Source: Alphaproteobacteria bacterium
GTDB taxonomy: Bacteria > Pseudomonadota > Alphaproteobacteria > Acetobacterales > Acetobacteraceae
DNA length: 64,000 bases
Direction of reading: 5' to 3'
NCBI GenBank assembly: GCA_026400815.1
Contig: JAPLOI010000080.1
Location: 1 to 64,000, forward strand
Shown: in pieces, positions 36,842 to 45,229 of the stretch
Layout: each line of letters opens with the position of its first letter
Position numbering within the stretch: position 1 is the first letter of the stretch
The notes under the pieces: generated by a model
Told to the model about the DNA's origin: nothing
What the model saw: only the letters and a program-made list of their open reading frames with translations
The model's database searches: none
Program-made: the position numbers and the translations under genes

Positions 36842-38275
36842 TCATTCGGCGGCGAGGCCCTTCAGGGGGAAGACCTTGTTGGCGTTGAGGAGCCAGCCGG
36901 GGTCGAAGGCGGATTTGATGCGGCGTTGCTGGTCCAGCTCGGTTTCGGTGAACTGGACACCCATGAGGTCGCGCTTTTCCACGCCGACGCCGTGTTCGCC
37001 GGTGAGGCAGCCGCCGACCTCGACGCAGAGGGTGAGGATGTCGGCGCCGAATTTCTCCGCCTTGGCGAAGCTGGAGGGGTCGTTGGCGTCGAACATGATC
37101 AGCGGGTGGAGGTTGCCGTCGCCGGCATGGAAGATGTTGGCGACCTGGAGGTTGTAGTCGGCGGACATTTCGCCGATGCGGCGGAGCACGTGGGGGAGCT
37201 GGCTGGTGGGGATGGTACCGTCCATGCACATGTAGTCCGGCGAGATGCGGCCGACGGCGCCGAAGGCACCCTTGCGGCCCTTCCAGATGGCCAGCGATTC
37301 CTCGGCCGAGGTGGAGACCTTGAGGCTGATCGGGTCGTGCTGGGCGCAGATGGCCTTGAGGCGGTCGAGGAGGAAATCCTGTTCGGCGATGCTGCCTTCC
37401 ACCTCGATGATGAGCATGGCTTCGGCATCGAGCGGGTAGCCGGCGTTGGCGAAGGCCTCGCAGGCGTGGATGGCGGGGCGGTCCATGAATTCCAGCGCGA
37501 CCGGGATGATGCCGCTGCCGATGATGCTGTCGACGCAGGCGCCGGCGACTTCGTTGCTGCGGAAGGCGGCGAGCATGGCGCGGGCGCCCTCGGCGGCGCG
37601 GAGGATGCGGACGGTGACTTCGGTGACGATGGCGAGCTGGCCCTCGCTGCCGGTGAGGAGGCCGAGCCAGTCGTAGCCGGCGCTGTCGAGATGGGCGCCG
37701 CCGATCTCCAGGATCTCGCCTTCGACGGTGACGAGCTTGAGGCCGAGGAGGTTGTTGGCGGTGACGCCGTAGCGCAGGCAGTGGGCGCCGCCGGAGTTCA
37801 TGTTGACGTTGCCGCCGATCATGCAGGCGAGCTGGCTGGAGGGGTCGGGCGCGTAGAAGAAGCCCTGCCCCGCCACGGCCTGGGTGATGCCGATATTGGT
37901 GACGCCGGCCTGCACCACGGCGAGGCGGTCGGCGTAGTCGATTTCGGTGATGCGGTTCATGCGCATGAGGCCGAGGACGACCGAATCGGCCATCGGCAGC
38001 GCGCCGCCGGAGAGCGAGGTGCCGGCGCCGCGCGGGACGACGCGGACGCCTTCGCGGTGGCAGAAGGCCATGATGGCGGCAACCTGCTCCGTGGTGGAGG
38101 GCAGGGCCACGGCGAGCGGGACTTCGCGGTAGGCGGAGAGCCCGTCGGTTTCGTAGGGCTTGAGGCGCAGGGCATCGCCGATGACGGCATCGTCGGGCAG
38201 GAGGGCGCGCAGGCCGGCGACGATCTCATCGCGGCGGGCGAGGATGTCGGGCTTGGGGGCGGGCTGGGGGAGCAT
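36842..38275 (-). CDS. glcD: Glycolate oxidase catalytic subunit GlcD (FAD-linked oxidase)
   Basis: 477 aa FAD-linked oxidase. PCMH FAD motifs: RVVPRGAGTSLSGGALP, QAGVTNIGITQAVAGQGFFYAPDPSSQLACMIGGNVNMNSGGAHCLRYG (split across about 115-165), GSEGQLAIVTEVTVRI, and the C-terminal domain NIFHAGDGNLHPLIMFD and CLTGEHGVGVEKRDLMG. The 106 bases to glcE carry a hairpin repeat. First gene of the glc operon; no glcC-type regulator is seen nearby. Confidence 0.96.
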   Translation of the reverse strand: MLPQPAPKPDILARRDEIVAGLRALLPDDAVIGDALRLKPYETDGLSAYREVPLAVALPSTTEQVAAIMAFCHREGVRVVPRGAGTSLSGGALPMADSVVLGLMRMNRITEIDYADRLAVVQAGVTNIGITQAVAGQGFFYAPDPSSQLACMIGGNVNMNSGGAHCLRYGVTANNLLGLKLVTVEGEILEIGGAHLDSAGYDWLGLLTGSEGQLAIVTEVTVRILRAAEGARAMLAAFRSNEVAGACVDSIIGSGIIPVALEFMDRPAIHACEAFANAGYPLDAEAMLIIEVEGSIAEQDFLLDRLKAICAQHDPISLKVSTSAEESLAIWKGRKGAFGAVGRISPDYMCMDGTIPTSQLPHVLRRIGEMSADYNLQVANIFHAGDGNLHPLIMFDANDPSSFAKAEKFGADILTLCVEVGGCLTGEHGVGVEKRDLMGVQFTETELDQQRRIKSAFDPGWLLNANKVFPLKGLAAE

Positions 38276-38338
38276 GGCGGCCTCTGGCGAGAAGGGCGCA
38301 ATGTGAGGGCATGCACCGGGCGGGGCAAGGGTGCCAGC

Positions 38339-38372
38339 AACGAAAGCGCCCTGGAGCGAGGCCCCAGGGCGC
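38339..38372 (-). terminator. Hairpin terminator downstream of rpmJ
   Basis: Perfect stem GCGCCCTGG / CCAGGGCGC (38346-38354 with 38364-38372) and a 9-base loop. On the minus strand it is followed by TTTCGTT. It lies 57 bases after the rpmJ stop. Confidence 0.6.
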
Positions 38373-38428
38373 GATCAGACCGGCGAAATCAAACCAGCGT
38401 AATCAGGCCAGGAAGACGGCCGCCGCTG

Positions 38429-38554
38429 TTAGCCCTGGCGGGCCTTCATGCGGGGGTTCTTCTTGTTGATGACGTAGACGCGGCCATGGCGGCGCACCAC
38501 GCGGCAGTTCTTGTCGCGCACCTTGGCGGAACGGAGGCTGTTGCGGACTTTCAT
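38429..38554 (-). CDS. rpmJ: 50S ribosomal protein L36
   Basis: 41-aa basic protein [17 protein letters not shown]..., with [23 protein letters not shown] at the end. This is the L36 form with a single Cys and an Arg-His pair instead of the full CCHC zinc ligands, i.e. the zinc-free (C-) type common in Proteobacteria. It is transcribed alone, with a terminator downstream. Confidence 0.96.
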   Translation of the reverse strand: MKVRNSLRSAKVRDKNCRVVRRHGRVYVINKKNPRMKARQG

Positions 38555-38646
38555 GGGAAGCGGCCTTCAACGCCCGCAAGGGGCATGGATACAGAGGGGG
38601 GCGGAGTAGAGGGGCGGGGGCGTTGTGTCAACCCGGGGCGGCTGGA

Positions 38647-39576
38647 TCAGCCGATCGTGGCGCCGCCGATGGCGTGGAATCGCATCATGCGGATGCGGCC
38701 TGAATGCATCAGGCGGATGCGGCGTGTCCAGAGCTCGGCCTGGGCGACGACGGCGGCGGCGCGGTCGTGCGCCGGGCGGTCGCGCGCCATCTGGCGGACG
38801 AGGTGGCGCCAGCCGAGGACGGCCAGGCGCATGTGGCGGGCGGAAACGTCCTCGGCCACGCGAACGTCGAAGCCGAGGCGGGTGAGGCCGCGGCTGATCG
38901 CCTCGGGCTGGGGCAGGATGGGCGCCCTGCCCTCCAGCCGGCACCAGGCGGCGATGGCGGGGTCGGCGGGGTCCAGCGGTTCCTGCGCCACGGTTTCGAC
39001 CAGGACGACCTGGCCGTGCGGCTTGAGGGACTCGGCGATGGCGGCGAGGACGGGAGGGACGGCGGCGTCGCGGATGGCATCCAGCGCCAGGGCGTGGTGG
39101 CTCGCGCGCGGGGTGAAGGCGGGGGCGTGGCGGTTCCAGCCGGTGACGGAGGCGCGCTTGGCCATGGCGGCGCCGGCCCGCTGGATGCGGCGGGCGGCGA
39201 TGGCGGCGAGATCGGGGTCTGCCTCATGCCCGTTGACCCAGACGCCCAGCTCGGTGGCGAGGAACTGGGCGGGGCCGCCGGGGCCGGTGCCGAGCAGGAG
39301 CAGGGAGGAGGCGGCGGAGAGGCCGATGGGGGCGGCGAGGCGCAGGATCTCTGGCCCGCCGCCGGGACAGAGGAAGCCGGTGCCCCACAGCTCTTCCTCG
39401 ATGGCCAGGCGGGCGGGCGGCCAGAGGGAGGGGGCGGCGGGGGCGGAGTGCGCCGCGGGTGGGGCGATGATGTCCGGCGAGGCGGCGAGGTTTTCAGGGA
39501 GCGGGACGGGCGTGCTCTGACCTTCCCCGCCATGACGCAGGCGCACCAGCCAATTGCGCAGCGCGGAGAGGTGCAT
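38647..39576 (-). CDS. Methyltransferase-like protein
   Basis: 309 aa. A SAM-binding-like region reads SSLLLLGTGPGGPAQFLATELGVWVNGHEADPDLAAIAARRIQRAG (about 90-135), with LALDAIRDAAVPPVLAAIAESLKPHGQVVLVETVAQEPLD where the post-motif beta strand is expected, and a C-terminal helical part. The motif I Asp is absent (LLGTGPGG instead of D-x-G-x-G), so the enzyme may use a variant site. The N-terminal 50 residues are low-complexity. Target unknown. Confidence 0.7.
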   Translation of the reverse strand: MHLSALRNWLVRLRHGGEGQSTPVPLPENLAASPDIIAPPAAHSAPAAPSLWPPARLAIEEELWGTGFLCPGGGPEILRLAAPIGLSAASSLLLLGTGPGGPAQFLATELGVWVNGHEADPDLAAIAARRIQRAGAAMAKRASVTGWNRHAPAFTPRASHHALALDAIRDAAVPPVLAAIAESLKPHGQVVLVETVAQEPLDPADPAIAAWCRLEGRAPILPQPEAISRGLTRLGFDVRVAEDVSARHMRLAVLGWRHLVRQMARDRPAHDRAAAVVAQAELWTRRIRLMHSGRIRMMRFHAIGGATIG

Positions 39577-39721
39577 GAAGGGGTCCAGAGCTTAACGGGG
39601 AGAAGCTGACAAGCGCGCGTGAACAAAGCATTTATGCGCCCTGCCCCGGCCTGTGCGCGCCGCCGCCTTGACGGAACGTGTGGGCGGGCCGATGTGGCGC
39701 GCAGCAGCGGGAGACGGGATC

Positions 39722-40186
39722 ATGGCGGACGCACCGCAGGGTTCGGGGCGAGGGATGGGGTTCGGGCTGCTCGGATTCCTCATGATGTGTTTCGGCGTGC
39801 TCGGGCTGACCGGGCTGCTGGCGGCACAAGTGGCGCCGTTGCCGCTGGACCGGGCGCTGCAGCGCGAGGTGCTGCTGGACGAGGCGCTGGTGGCCGGCCG
39901 GGCTGGCAATGCGGCGGCGCTGGAGGCGATGCGGGTGCGGCTGGGGGACAGCGCCCAGGCGATCCTGCCGGCGGGGGCGGATTTCGAGGCGAAGGTGGCG
40001 GCCGAGCGCATGGCGATGCGGGTGCGGCGGCTGGCCGAGGCGGAGGCGACGGCGACGCGGCTGCGCTGGATGCTGATCCTGGTGACGCTGCTGGCGGGTG
40101 GGTTTGGCAGCGCGATGATGCTGGCGGTGATCCGCCATGCGGGGCGCGGTGCGGGGGAGGTTGCAGCGGGGCGCGAACTGCGCTAA
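39722..40186 (+). CDS. Hypothetical protein with two membrane helices
   Basis: 154 aa. The ATG at 39722 follows GGGAGACGGG. Helix 1 (about 14-38, GFGLLGFLMMCFGVLGLTGLLAAQV) and helix 2 (about 118-142, LRWMLILVTLLAGGFGSAMMLAVI) flank an Ala/Arg-rich region (about 45-115) that is likely helical. No family recognised. It ends 10 bases before the asd leader peptide but is not obviously related to amino-acid synthesis. Confidence 0.6.
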   Translation: MADAPQGSGRGMGFGLLGFLMMCFGVLGLTGLLAAQVAPLPLDRALQREVLLDEALVAGRAGNAAALEAMRVRLGDSAQAILPAGADFEAKVAAERMAMRVRRLAEAEATATRLRWMLILVTLLAGGFGSAMMLAVIRHAGRGAGEVAAGRELR

Positions 40187-40196
40187 CCGCATTGTC

Positions 40197-40268
40197 ATGT
40201 TCAGCATGAAGACCCGCACGACGACTAAAAAGACCCCCTCTCGGGTGTCTTTGGTGTGCGCGCGCTGA
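40197..40268 (+). CDS. Thr/Lys-rich leader peptide of the asd attenuator
   Basis: 23-codon ORF (or 20 codons from the internal ATG at 40206) encoding MKTRTTTKKTPS... and ending at TGA 40266-40268. Five Thr and three Lys codons stand in one short stretch (40209-40235), far above chance. Thr and Lys are two end products of the aspartate pathway that Asd feeds. No strong ribosome site precedes either ATG. A possible promoter (TTGCAG at 40161, TAACCG at 40184, 17-base spacer) would place transcription start at about the first ATG, so the peptide may be leaderless, as known for some alphaproteobacterial trp leaders. Confidence 0.72.
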   Translation: MFSMKTRTTTKKTPSRVSLVCAR

Positions 40269-40323
40269 ACTTTCGCTGACGCGACATTCCACAGGCCCCG
40301 CCGGACAGGTTGGGGCCTTTTTC
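40229..40323 (+). promoter_or_regulatory. Transcription attenuator of asd (pause hairpin plus terminator)
   Basis: Two hairpins follow the leader-peptide control codons. Hairpin 1 pairs AAAGACCCCC with GGGTGTCTTT (40229-40238 and 40243-40252, one mismatch); its 5' arm contains the Lys-Lys-Thr codons, so a ribosome stalled there would open it. Hairpin 2 pairs AGGCCCC with GGGGCCT (40293-40299 and 40312-40318) and is followed by TTTTT: a rho-independent terminator 45 bases before the asd ATG. This is the layout of ribosome-mediated attenuation. The antiterminator pairing could not be set by eye. Confidence 0.72.
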
Positions 40324-40367
40324 ATGACATGGCCCTCCTCCCCCGGCACCAGCAGGAGAGAGAGACC

Positions 40368-41453
40368 ATGAGCCCCCAGGATCAGCAGAGGCTTTCCGAA
40401 CACCAACCTCGGTCCCGTGCGCCTGAGGCGCAACACGCCGGTGCGCGGCCCGCCACCGTGGCCGTGGTGGGTGCCACCGGCGCGGTGGGGACCGAGATGC
40501 TGCGCGTGCTGGAGGCGCGCGGGTTTCCAGTGCGCGAGTTGCGGCTGCTGGCCTCCGCGCGCTCCGCGGGGTCGCGGATGGCGTTCCGGGGCGAGCAGCT
40601 GGAGGTGACAGAGCTGAGCGAGGCGGCGTTCGCGGGCGTGGACGTGGCGCTGTTCTCGGCCGGGGGCGAGCGCTCGCGCCGGTTCGCGCCGGCGGCGGTG
40701 GCCGCGGGTGCGGTGGTGATCGACAATTCCTCGGCGTTCCGCATGGCGCCGGACGTGCCGCTGGTGGTGCCGGAGATCAATGCCGGGGCGCTGGCCGGGC
40801 ATACCGGGATCATCGCCAACCCGAACTGTGCGGCGATCATCGCCGGCATGGCGCTGTGGCCGCTGCACCAGGTGAGCCCGATCCGGCGCGTGGTGGTGAC
40901 GACGTATCAGGCGGCCAGCGGCGCCGGAGCGGCGGCGATGCAGGAGCTGATCGATGCGACGCGGGCGTATCTGGACGGGCAGCCCTTCACGCCCGCGGTG
41001 ATGCCGCATCCCTATGCGTTCAACCTGTTCAGCCACAACACGGAGATCGACCCGGAGACCGGCTACAACGACGAGGAGACCAAGGTGATCCGCGAATTGC
41101 GGAAGATCTTCGGCGAGCCGGACCTGCGCGCCAGCGCCACCTGCGTGCGGGTGCCGGTGCTGCGGGCGCACTCGATCGCGCTGAACGTGACCTTCGACCG
41201 GCCGATGACGCCCGCGCAGGCGCGCGAGATCCTGGGCGCGGCGCCGGGGCTGAAGATTGTGGACGACGCGGCGCGCAACCACTTCCCGATGCCGAACGAA
41301 GCCTCCGGGCAGGATGACGTGCTGGTGGGACGCATCCGCGAGGATGTCTCGGACGGGTCCGGGCGGTCGCTCGCGCTGTTCGTGGCGGGCGACCAGCTGC
41401 TGAAGGGCGCGGCGCTGAACGCGGTGCAGATCGCCGAGATGGTGCGGGGGTAG
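40368..41453 (+). CDS. asd: Aspartate-semialdehyde dehydrogenase
   Basis: Reduces aspartyl phosphate to aspartate semialdehyde, the branch point to Lys/DAP, Thr, Met and Ile. Nucleotide motif VAVVGATGAVGTEMLRVLE (about 32-50), active-site Cys in IIANPNCAAIIAGMAL, QAASGAGAAAMQEL, HPYAFNLFSHN and RAHSIALNVTFDRPM. 361 aa from ATG 40368 (AGGAGAG upstream), with an unusual 27-residue polar extension before the first beta strand. Preceded by the attenuator described separately. Confidence 0.97.
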   Translation: MSPQDQQRLSEHQPRSRAPEAQHAGARPATVAVVGATGAVGTEMLRVLEARGFPVRELRLLASARSAGSRMAFRGEQLEVTELSEAAFAGVDVALFSAGGERSRRFAPAAVAAGAVVIDNSSAFRMAPDVPLVVPEINAGALAGHTGIIANPNCAAIIAGMALWPLHQVSPIRRVVVTTYQAASGAGAAAMQELIDATRAYLDGQPFTPAVMPHPYAFNLFSHNTEIDPETGYNDEETKVIRELRKIFGEPDLRASATCVRVPVLRAHSIALNVTFDRPMTPAQAREILGAAPGLKIVDDAARNHFPMPNEASGQDDVLVGRIREDVSDGSGRSLALFVAGDQLLKGAALNAVQIAEMVRG

Positions 41454-41467
41454 CACCGGGCGGGGCG

Positions 41468-41516
41468 TGCGCTTGCGCTTGCGCTTGCGCGAGGGAACGG
41501 CCACAGGGTCGTTCCC
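41468..41516 (+). repeat. Short hexanucleotide tandem repeat and weak hairpin after asd
   Basis: GCGCTT is repeated three times (41470-41487), followed by the hairpin GGGAACG / CGTTCCC (41493-41499 and 41510-41516). The hairpin lacks a T-run and is only a weak terminator candidate for asd. Confidence 0.4.
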
Positions 41517-41553
41517 AACGCCATCCGGCTGCAAGGTTTGAAAGCCCCGCCCC

Positions 41554-43281
41554 ATGTGCAATGCCTGCGATACCCGGTTCATGTCCTTCATGCGCGCCTA
41601 TCAGGGACGGCGGGGGGTGATCGGAGGGATGGCGGCCTCCTTGGTGGCGGCGGCCGTGCCGGCGGGGGAGGTGTTGGCCCAGGGGATGGCCGAGCGGATC
41701 TTCCTGGCGCGCGCGATCCATACCGTGGACGACGCGCAGCGCAGCGTGCAGGCAGTGGCGGTGCGTGGCGGGCGGATCGTGGCGCTGGGGGCGCGGGACG
41801 AGGTGCTGGGGCTGCGCGGGGCGCGCACCGAGGTGGTGGATTTTGGCGATGCCACGGTGCTGCCGGGGTTTGTCGAACCGCACATGCATTCAAATTTCGC
41901 CGGGCTGCGGCCGTGGCTGGACGTGGGGCCCTTCACCACGGCGGACATGGATGCGGCGCGCGGCAAGATCCGGGCGGCGGCGGCGCAGGCGGGCCCCGGC
42001 GGCTGGGTGCAGGCCAAGATGCTCGATCCCTCCATCATGCAGGGGCGACCGTTCGACCGGGCGTCGCTCGATGACGTGAGCCCGGAGGTGCCGGTGTTCG
42101 CGCTGGAGGCAAACGGGCATGTTGCCTATGTGAATTCGAAGGCGATCGCGCTGGCCGGGGTTTCGCGCGACACGCCCGATCCGCCGCAGGCGCGGTTCGT
42201 GCGCGATGCCGGCGGGGCGTTGAGCGGGCGGCTGGAGGAGCCGAATGCGTTCCAGCCGTTCGTCTCTGTCATGCCCTCGCCGGCGCCGGCGGAACTGGCG
42301 GCGCTGCTGCGGGCGGACCTGGACGATGCCTCGGCCAAGGGCTGCACCACGCTGCATGATTGCGGCATTGGCGGGCTGTTCGGCGAGGGGGATTTGGCGC
42401 TGCTGGATGCGGTGATGGCGGGTGATCCCGGCGTGCGCTACGCGGGGTTCCTGGTTTCAACGCATTTCGAGACCTGGGCGAAGCTGGGGCTACGGCCCGG
42501 GGAACGCAGCCGGCGGTTCACGCTGAACGGGATCAAGGCCTGGGCGGACGGGTCCAACCAGGGGCTGACCGGGTATCAGCGCGAGCCGTATCTCGGCACC
42601 ACCAATCGCGGGGCGCTGAACTACACGCCGGCGGAGATCGAGCAGGTGATCCGCCAGGCGCATGATGCGGGCTGGCAGATCGGCGTGCACGCCAATGGCG
42701 ATGCGGCGATCGACGTGGTGCTGGAGGCGTTCGAGCGCGCGACGGATGCCGAGGGGCGGCGCCGACTGCGCCACCGGATCGAGCATTGCAGCATCCTGGA
42801 CACCGGCCAGATTGCGCGCATGGCGCGGCTGGGCATCTCGCCCTCTTTCCTGATCGGGCATGTGCATTTCTGGGGGCGGGCGTTCCGCGACCGGCTGCTG
42901 GGGCCGGAGCGGGCGGACCGGCTGGACCCGTGCCGATCGGCGCTGGCGGGCGGGCTGCGGATCTCGCTGCACTCCGACTACAACGTGACGCCGGTGGACC
43001 CGCTGCGCTGCATCGAGAACGCGGTGCTGCGCGACATGCACGAAGGCGGCGGCGTGCTGAACCCCAATGAGCGCATCTCGGTGATGCACGGCATCCGCGC
43101 GATGACGATCGATGCGGCGTGGCAATGCCATCTCGACCATCTCTGCGGCAGTCTGGAGGTGGGCAAGGCGGCCGACATGGTGGTGCTGGAGCGCGACCCG
43201 CTGGCGGTGCGGGCGGACGAGATCCGCAAGATCCCGATCCGCTCCACCTGGCTGGATGGCGAGCGGCGGTTCTCCGCCTAG
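41554..43281 (+). CDS. Amidohydrolase (YtcJ-like metal-dependent hydrolase)
   Basis: 575 aa. The N-terminal stretch RRGVIGGMAASLVAAAVPAGEVLAQG resembles an export signal with a twin Arg. The amidohydrolase_3 fold follows: VLPGFVEPHMHSNFAG (metal-binding HxH), GWQIGVHANGDAAIDVVLEAFE, LRHRIEHCSIL and SLHSDYNVTPVDPLRCIENAVLR. Family members hydrolyse N-acyl or exocyclic amide substrates; the substrate here is unknown. A strong terminator lies directly downstream. Start at 41554, or at the internal Met in MSFMRAYQ. Confidence 0.88.
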   Translation: MCNACDTRFMSFMRAYQGRRGVIGGMAASLVAAAVPAGEVLAQGMAERIFLARAIHTVDDAQRSVQAVAVRGGRIVALGARDEVLGLRGARTEVVDFGDATVLPGFVEPHMHSNFAGLRPWLDVGPFTTADMDAARGKIRAAAAQAGPGGWVQAKMLDPSIMQGRPFDRASLDDVSPEVPVFALEANGHVAYVNSKAIALAGVSRDTPDPPQARFVRDAGGALSGRLEEPNAFQPFVSVMPSPAPAELAALLRADLDDASAKGCTTLHDCGIGGLFGEGDLALLDAVMAGDPGVRYAGFLVSTHFETWAKLGLRPGERSRRFTLNGIKAWADGSNQGLTGYQREPYLGTTNRGALNYTPAEIEQVIRQAHDAGWQIGVHANGDAAIDVVLEAFERATDAEGRRRLRHRIEHCSILDTGQIARMARLGISPSFLIGHVHFWGRAFRDRLLGPERADRLDPCRSALAGGLRISLHSDYNVTPVDPLRCIENAVLRDMHEGGGVLNPNERISVMHGIRAMTIDAAWQCHLDHLCGSLEVGKAADMVVLERDPLAVRADEIRKIPIRSTWLDGERRFSA

Positions 43282-43287
43282 GGCGAT

Positions 43288-43327
43288 AGCCGATCGGAGG
43301 GGAGCATCCGATCGGCTTAAGTTATTT
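43288..43327 (+). terminator. Rho-independent terminator after the amidohydrolase gene
   Basis: Perfect 10-bp stem AGCCGATCGG / CCGATCGGCT (43288-43297 with 43308-43317), followed by TAAGTTATTT. It begins 6 bases after the stop codon. A second weaker stem (GCCGACC/GGTCGGC, about 43350-43375) could serve the convergent metY-type gene. Confidence 0.75.
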
Positions 43328-43381
43328 GCAAAAACAAGGCCCTAAAGCGGTGGCCGACCGTCCATCAGGTCGGCTTCCACT

Positions 43382-45181
43382 CTAGCCTGCCAGCGCCGTG
43401 TCCAGGTCGCGGATCAAGTCGTTGGCGTCTTCCAGGCCGATGGAGAGGCGCACGACGTCGGGGCCGGCGCCGGAGGCGGCGCGTTGTTCGTCGGTCAGCT
43501 GGCGGTGGGTGGTGCTGGCGGGGTGGAGGATGAGGCTGCGGGTGTCGCCGACGTTCGCCAGGTGGGAGAAGAGGCGGACGGATTCGACCAGCTTGATACC
43601 GGCCTCGTAGCCGCCCTTGACGCCGAAGGTGAAGACGGAGCCCGGCCCCTTGGGCATGTACTTCTTCGCGAGCGCGTTGAAGGGGCTGGTGGGGAGGCCG
43701 GCGTAGCTGACCCAGGCGACCTTTTCGTGGCTGGCGAGGAATTCGGCGACCTTCTGGGCATTGGCGACGTGGCGGTCCATGCGGACGTGCAGCGTCTCGA
43801 TCCCGGTGAGGGTGAGCCAGGCGTTCATCGGCGAGAGGGTGGGGCCGAAATCGCGCAGCGCGACGGCGCGGGCCTTGGTGGTGAAGGCGAAGTCGCCGAA
43901 GTTTTCGTAGAATTTCAGGCCGTGATAGGCGGGTTCGGGATCGGCCAGGGACGGGAAGTTGCCGTTGGCGTAGTCGAATTTTCCGGACTCGACGATGATC
44001 CCGCCCAGGGAGTTGCCGTGGCCGCCGAGGAACTTGGTGAGGGAGTGGGTGACGATGTCCGCGCCGTGCTCGAAGGGGCGGCAGAGATAGGGCGAGGCCA
44101 GGGTGTTGTCGACGATGAGCGGGATGCCGCTATCGTGGGCGATGTCGGCCACCGCCTGGAGGTCGACGATGATGCCGCCGGGGTTGGCCAGGCTCTCGAC
44201 GAAGATCGCCTTGCACTTGGGGGTGAGGGCGCGGCGGAAGTTCTCGGGATCGGTCGGGTCGACGAAATGGCAGGTCCAGCCGAGCTTCTTGAAGCTGAGC
44301 GAGAACTGGGTGAGCGAGCCGCCATAGAGGTTGCGGCTGGCCACGAACTCGTCGCCGGGGTTCAGCAGGGTGAAGAAGGTGACGAACTGGGCGGCGTGGC
44401 CGGAGGCGGCGGCCACCGCGGCGCGGCCGCCTTCGAGCGAGGCGACGCGTTCCTCCAGCACCGCGACGGTGGGGTTGGAGAGGCGGGTGTAGACGTGGCC
44501 GAAATTGTGCAGGTTGAACAGCGAGGCGGCGTGGTCGACGTCGTCGAAGACGAAGCTGGTGGTTTGGTAGATCGGCGTGCCGCGGGCGCCGGTGGTGGGG
44601 TCCGGTGCCGCGCCGGCATGCACCGTGCGGGTATTGAAGCCGTATTCGAGGTTTTGCGGCGGCAGCGGGCGGTTGCGGCCGGGGCGGTCGTTCGGCGGTT
44701 CCGGGGCGCGGTTGCGGATGATGCCGGAGTTGACGCCGGACCATGACAGCTCGCCGCCGAAGCGGCTGAACTCGATCTTGGGGCAGCGGTCCATGATGAC
44801 TTCGAGGCCGGCGGCTTCGGCCTTCGCGCCGGCGGCGTCGTTGCGGACGCCGAGCTGGGACCAGAGCACCTTGGCGCCGATGGCGATCGCGTCGTCGGCG
44901 ATCCCTGGCAGGGCATCGGCGGCGCGGAAGACGTCGACCATGTCCACGGGGTCCGGGATGTCGGCGAGCCTGGCGTAGATGGTCTCGCCCAGCAGGGTTT
45001 GGCCGGCGGTGCCGGGGTTCACGGGGATGACGCGATAGCCCTTCGACTGCAGGTATTTCATGACGAAATAGCTGGGCCGGTTCCAGTTGGAGGAGGCGCC
45101 GACCATGGCGATGGTCTTCACGCGCTGGAGGATCGAGCGGATCTTCGCATCGCTATAGGCGAGCGGCGCCATGTCGTTCAT
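43382..45181 (-). CDS. CoA-binding domain fused to O-acetylhomoserine sulfhydrylase (MetY-type)
   Basis: 599 aa with two domains normally encoded separately. Residues 1-145 are a CoA_binding_2/YccU-type Rossmann domain (VKTIAMVGASSNWNRPSYFVMKYLQSKGYRVIPVNPG, VLWSQLGVRND, VIMDRCPKIEF). A short linker (about 150-175) leads to a full Cys/Met-metabolism PLP domain (about 175-599): FNTRTVHAGAAPDPTTGARGTPIYQTTSFVF, EGGRAAVAAASGHAAQ, HSLTKFLGGHGNSLGG with the PLP Lys in SLTKF, and SLILHPASTTHRQL. The MetY half converts O-acetylhomoserine plus sulfide to homocysteine. The reading frame is uninterrupted, so the fusion is genuine. Confidence 0.92.
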   Translation of the reverse strand: MNDMAPLAYSDAKIRSILQRVKTIAMVGASSNWNRPSYFVMKYLQSKGYRVIPVNPGTAGQTLLGETIYARLADIPDPVDMVDVFRAADALPGIADDAIAIGAKVLWSQLGVRNDAAGAKAEAAGLEVIMDRCPKIEFSRFGGELSWSGVNSGIIRNRAPEPPNDRPGRNRPLPPQNLEYGFNTRTVHAGAAPDPTTGARGTPIYQTTSFVFDDVDHAASLFNLHNFGHVYTRLSNPTVAVLEERVASLEGGRAAVAAASGHAAQFVTFFTLLNPGDEFVASRNLYGGSLTQFSLSFKKLGWTCHFVDPTDPENFRRALTPKCKAIFVESLANPGGIIVDLQAVADIAHDSGIPLIVDNTLASPYLCRPFEHGADIVTHSLTKFLGGHGNSLGGIIVESGKFDYANGNFPSLADPEPAYHGLKFYENFGDFAFTTKARAVALRDFGPTLSPMNAWLTLTGIETLHVRMDRHVANAQKVAEFLASHEKVAWVSYAGLPTSPFNALAKKYMPKGPGSVFTFGVKGGYEAGIKLVESVRLFSHLANVGDTRSLILHPASTTHRQLTDEQRAASGAGPDVVRLSIGLEDANDLIRDLDTALAG

Positions 45182-45229
45182 TGCAAACCCTTTCCAAACC
45201 AGCCGGCGGCGTGGCAGGCTGCTTAGCAC

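Noticed and set aside
36578-39520. 980-codon plus-strand open frame over glcD, rpmJ and the methyltransferase gene
   Set aside because: Antisense shadow: it overlaps three minus-strand genes with clear family motifs and has no motif of its own.
45182-45229. SAM riboswitch upstream of the MetY fusion
   Set aside because: The gap to the divergent radC gene is only 48 bases, too short for any SAM riboswitch class together with a promoter.
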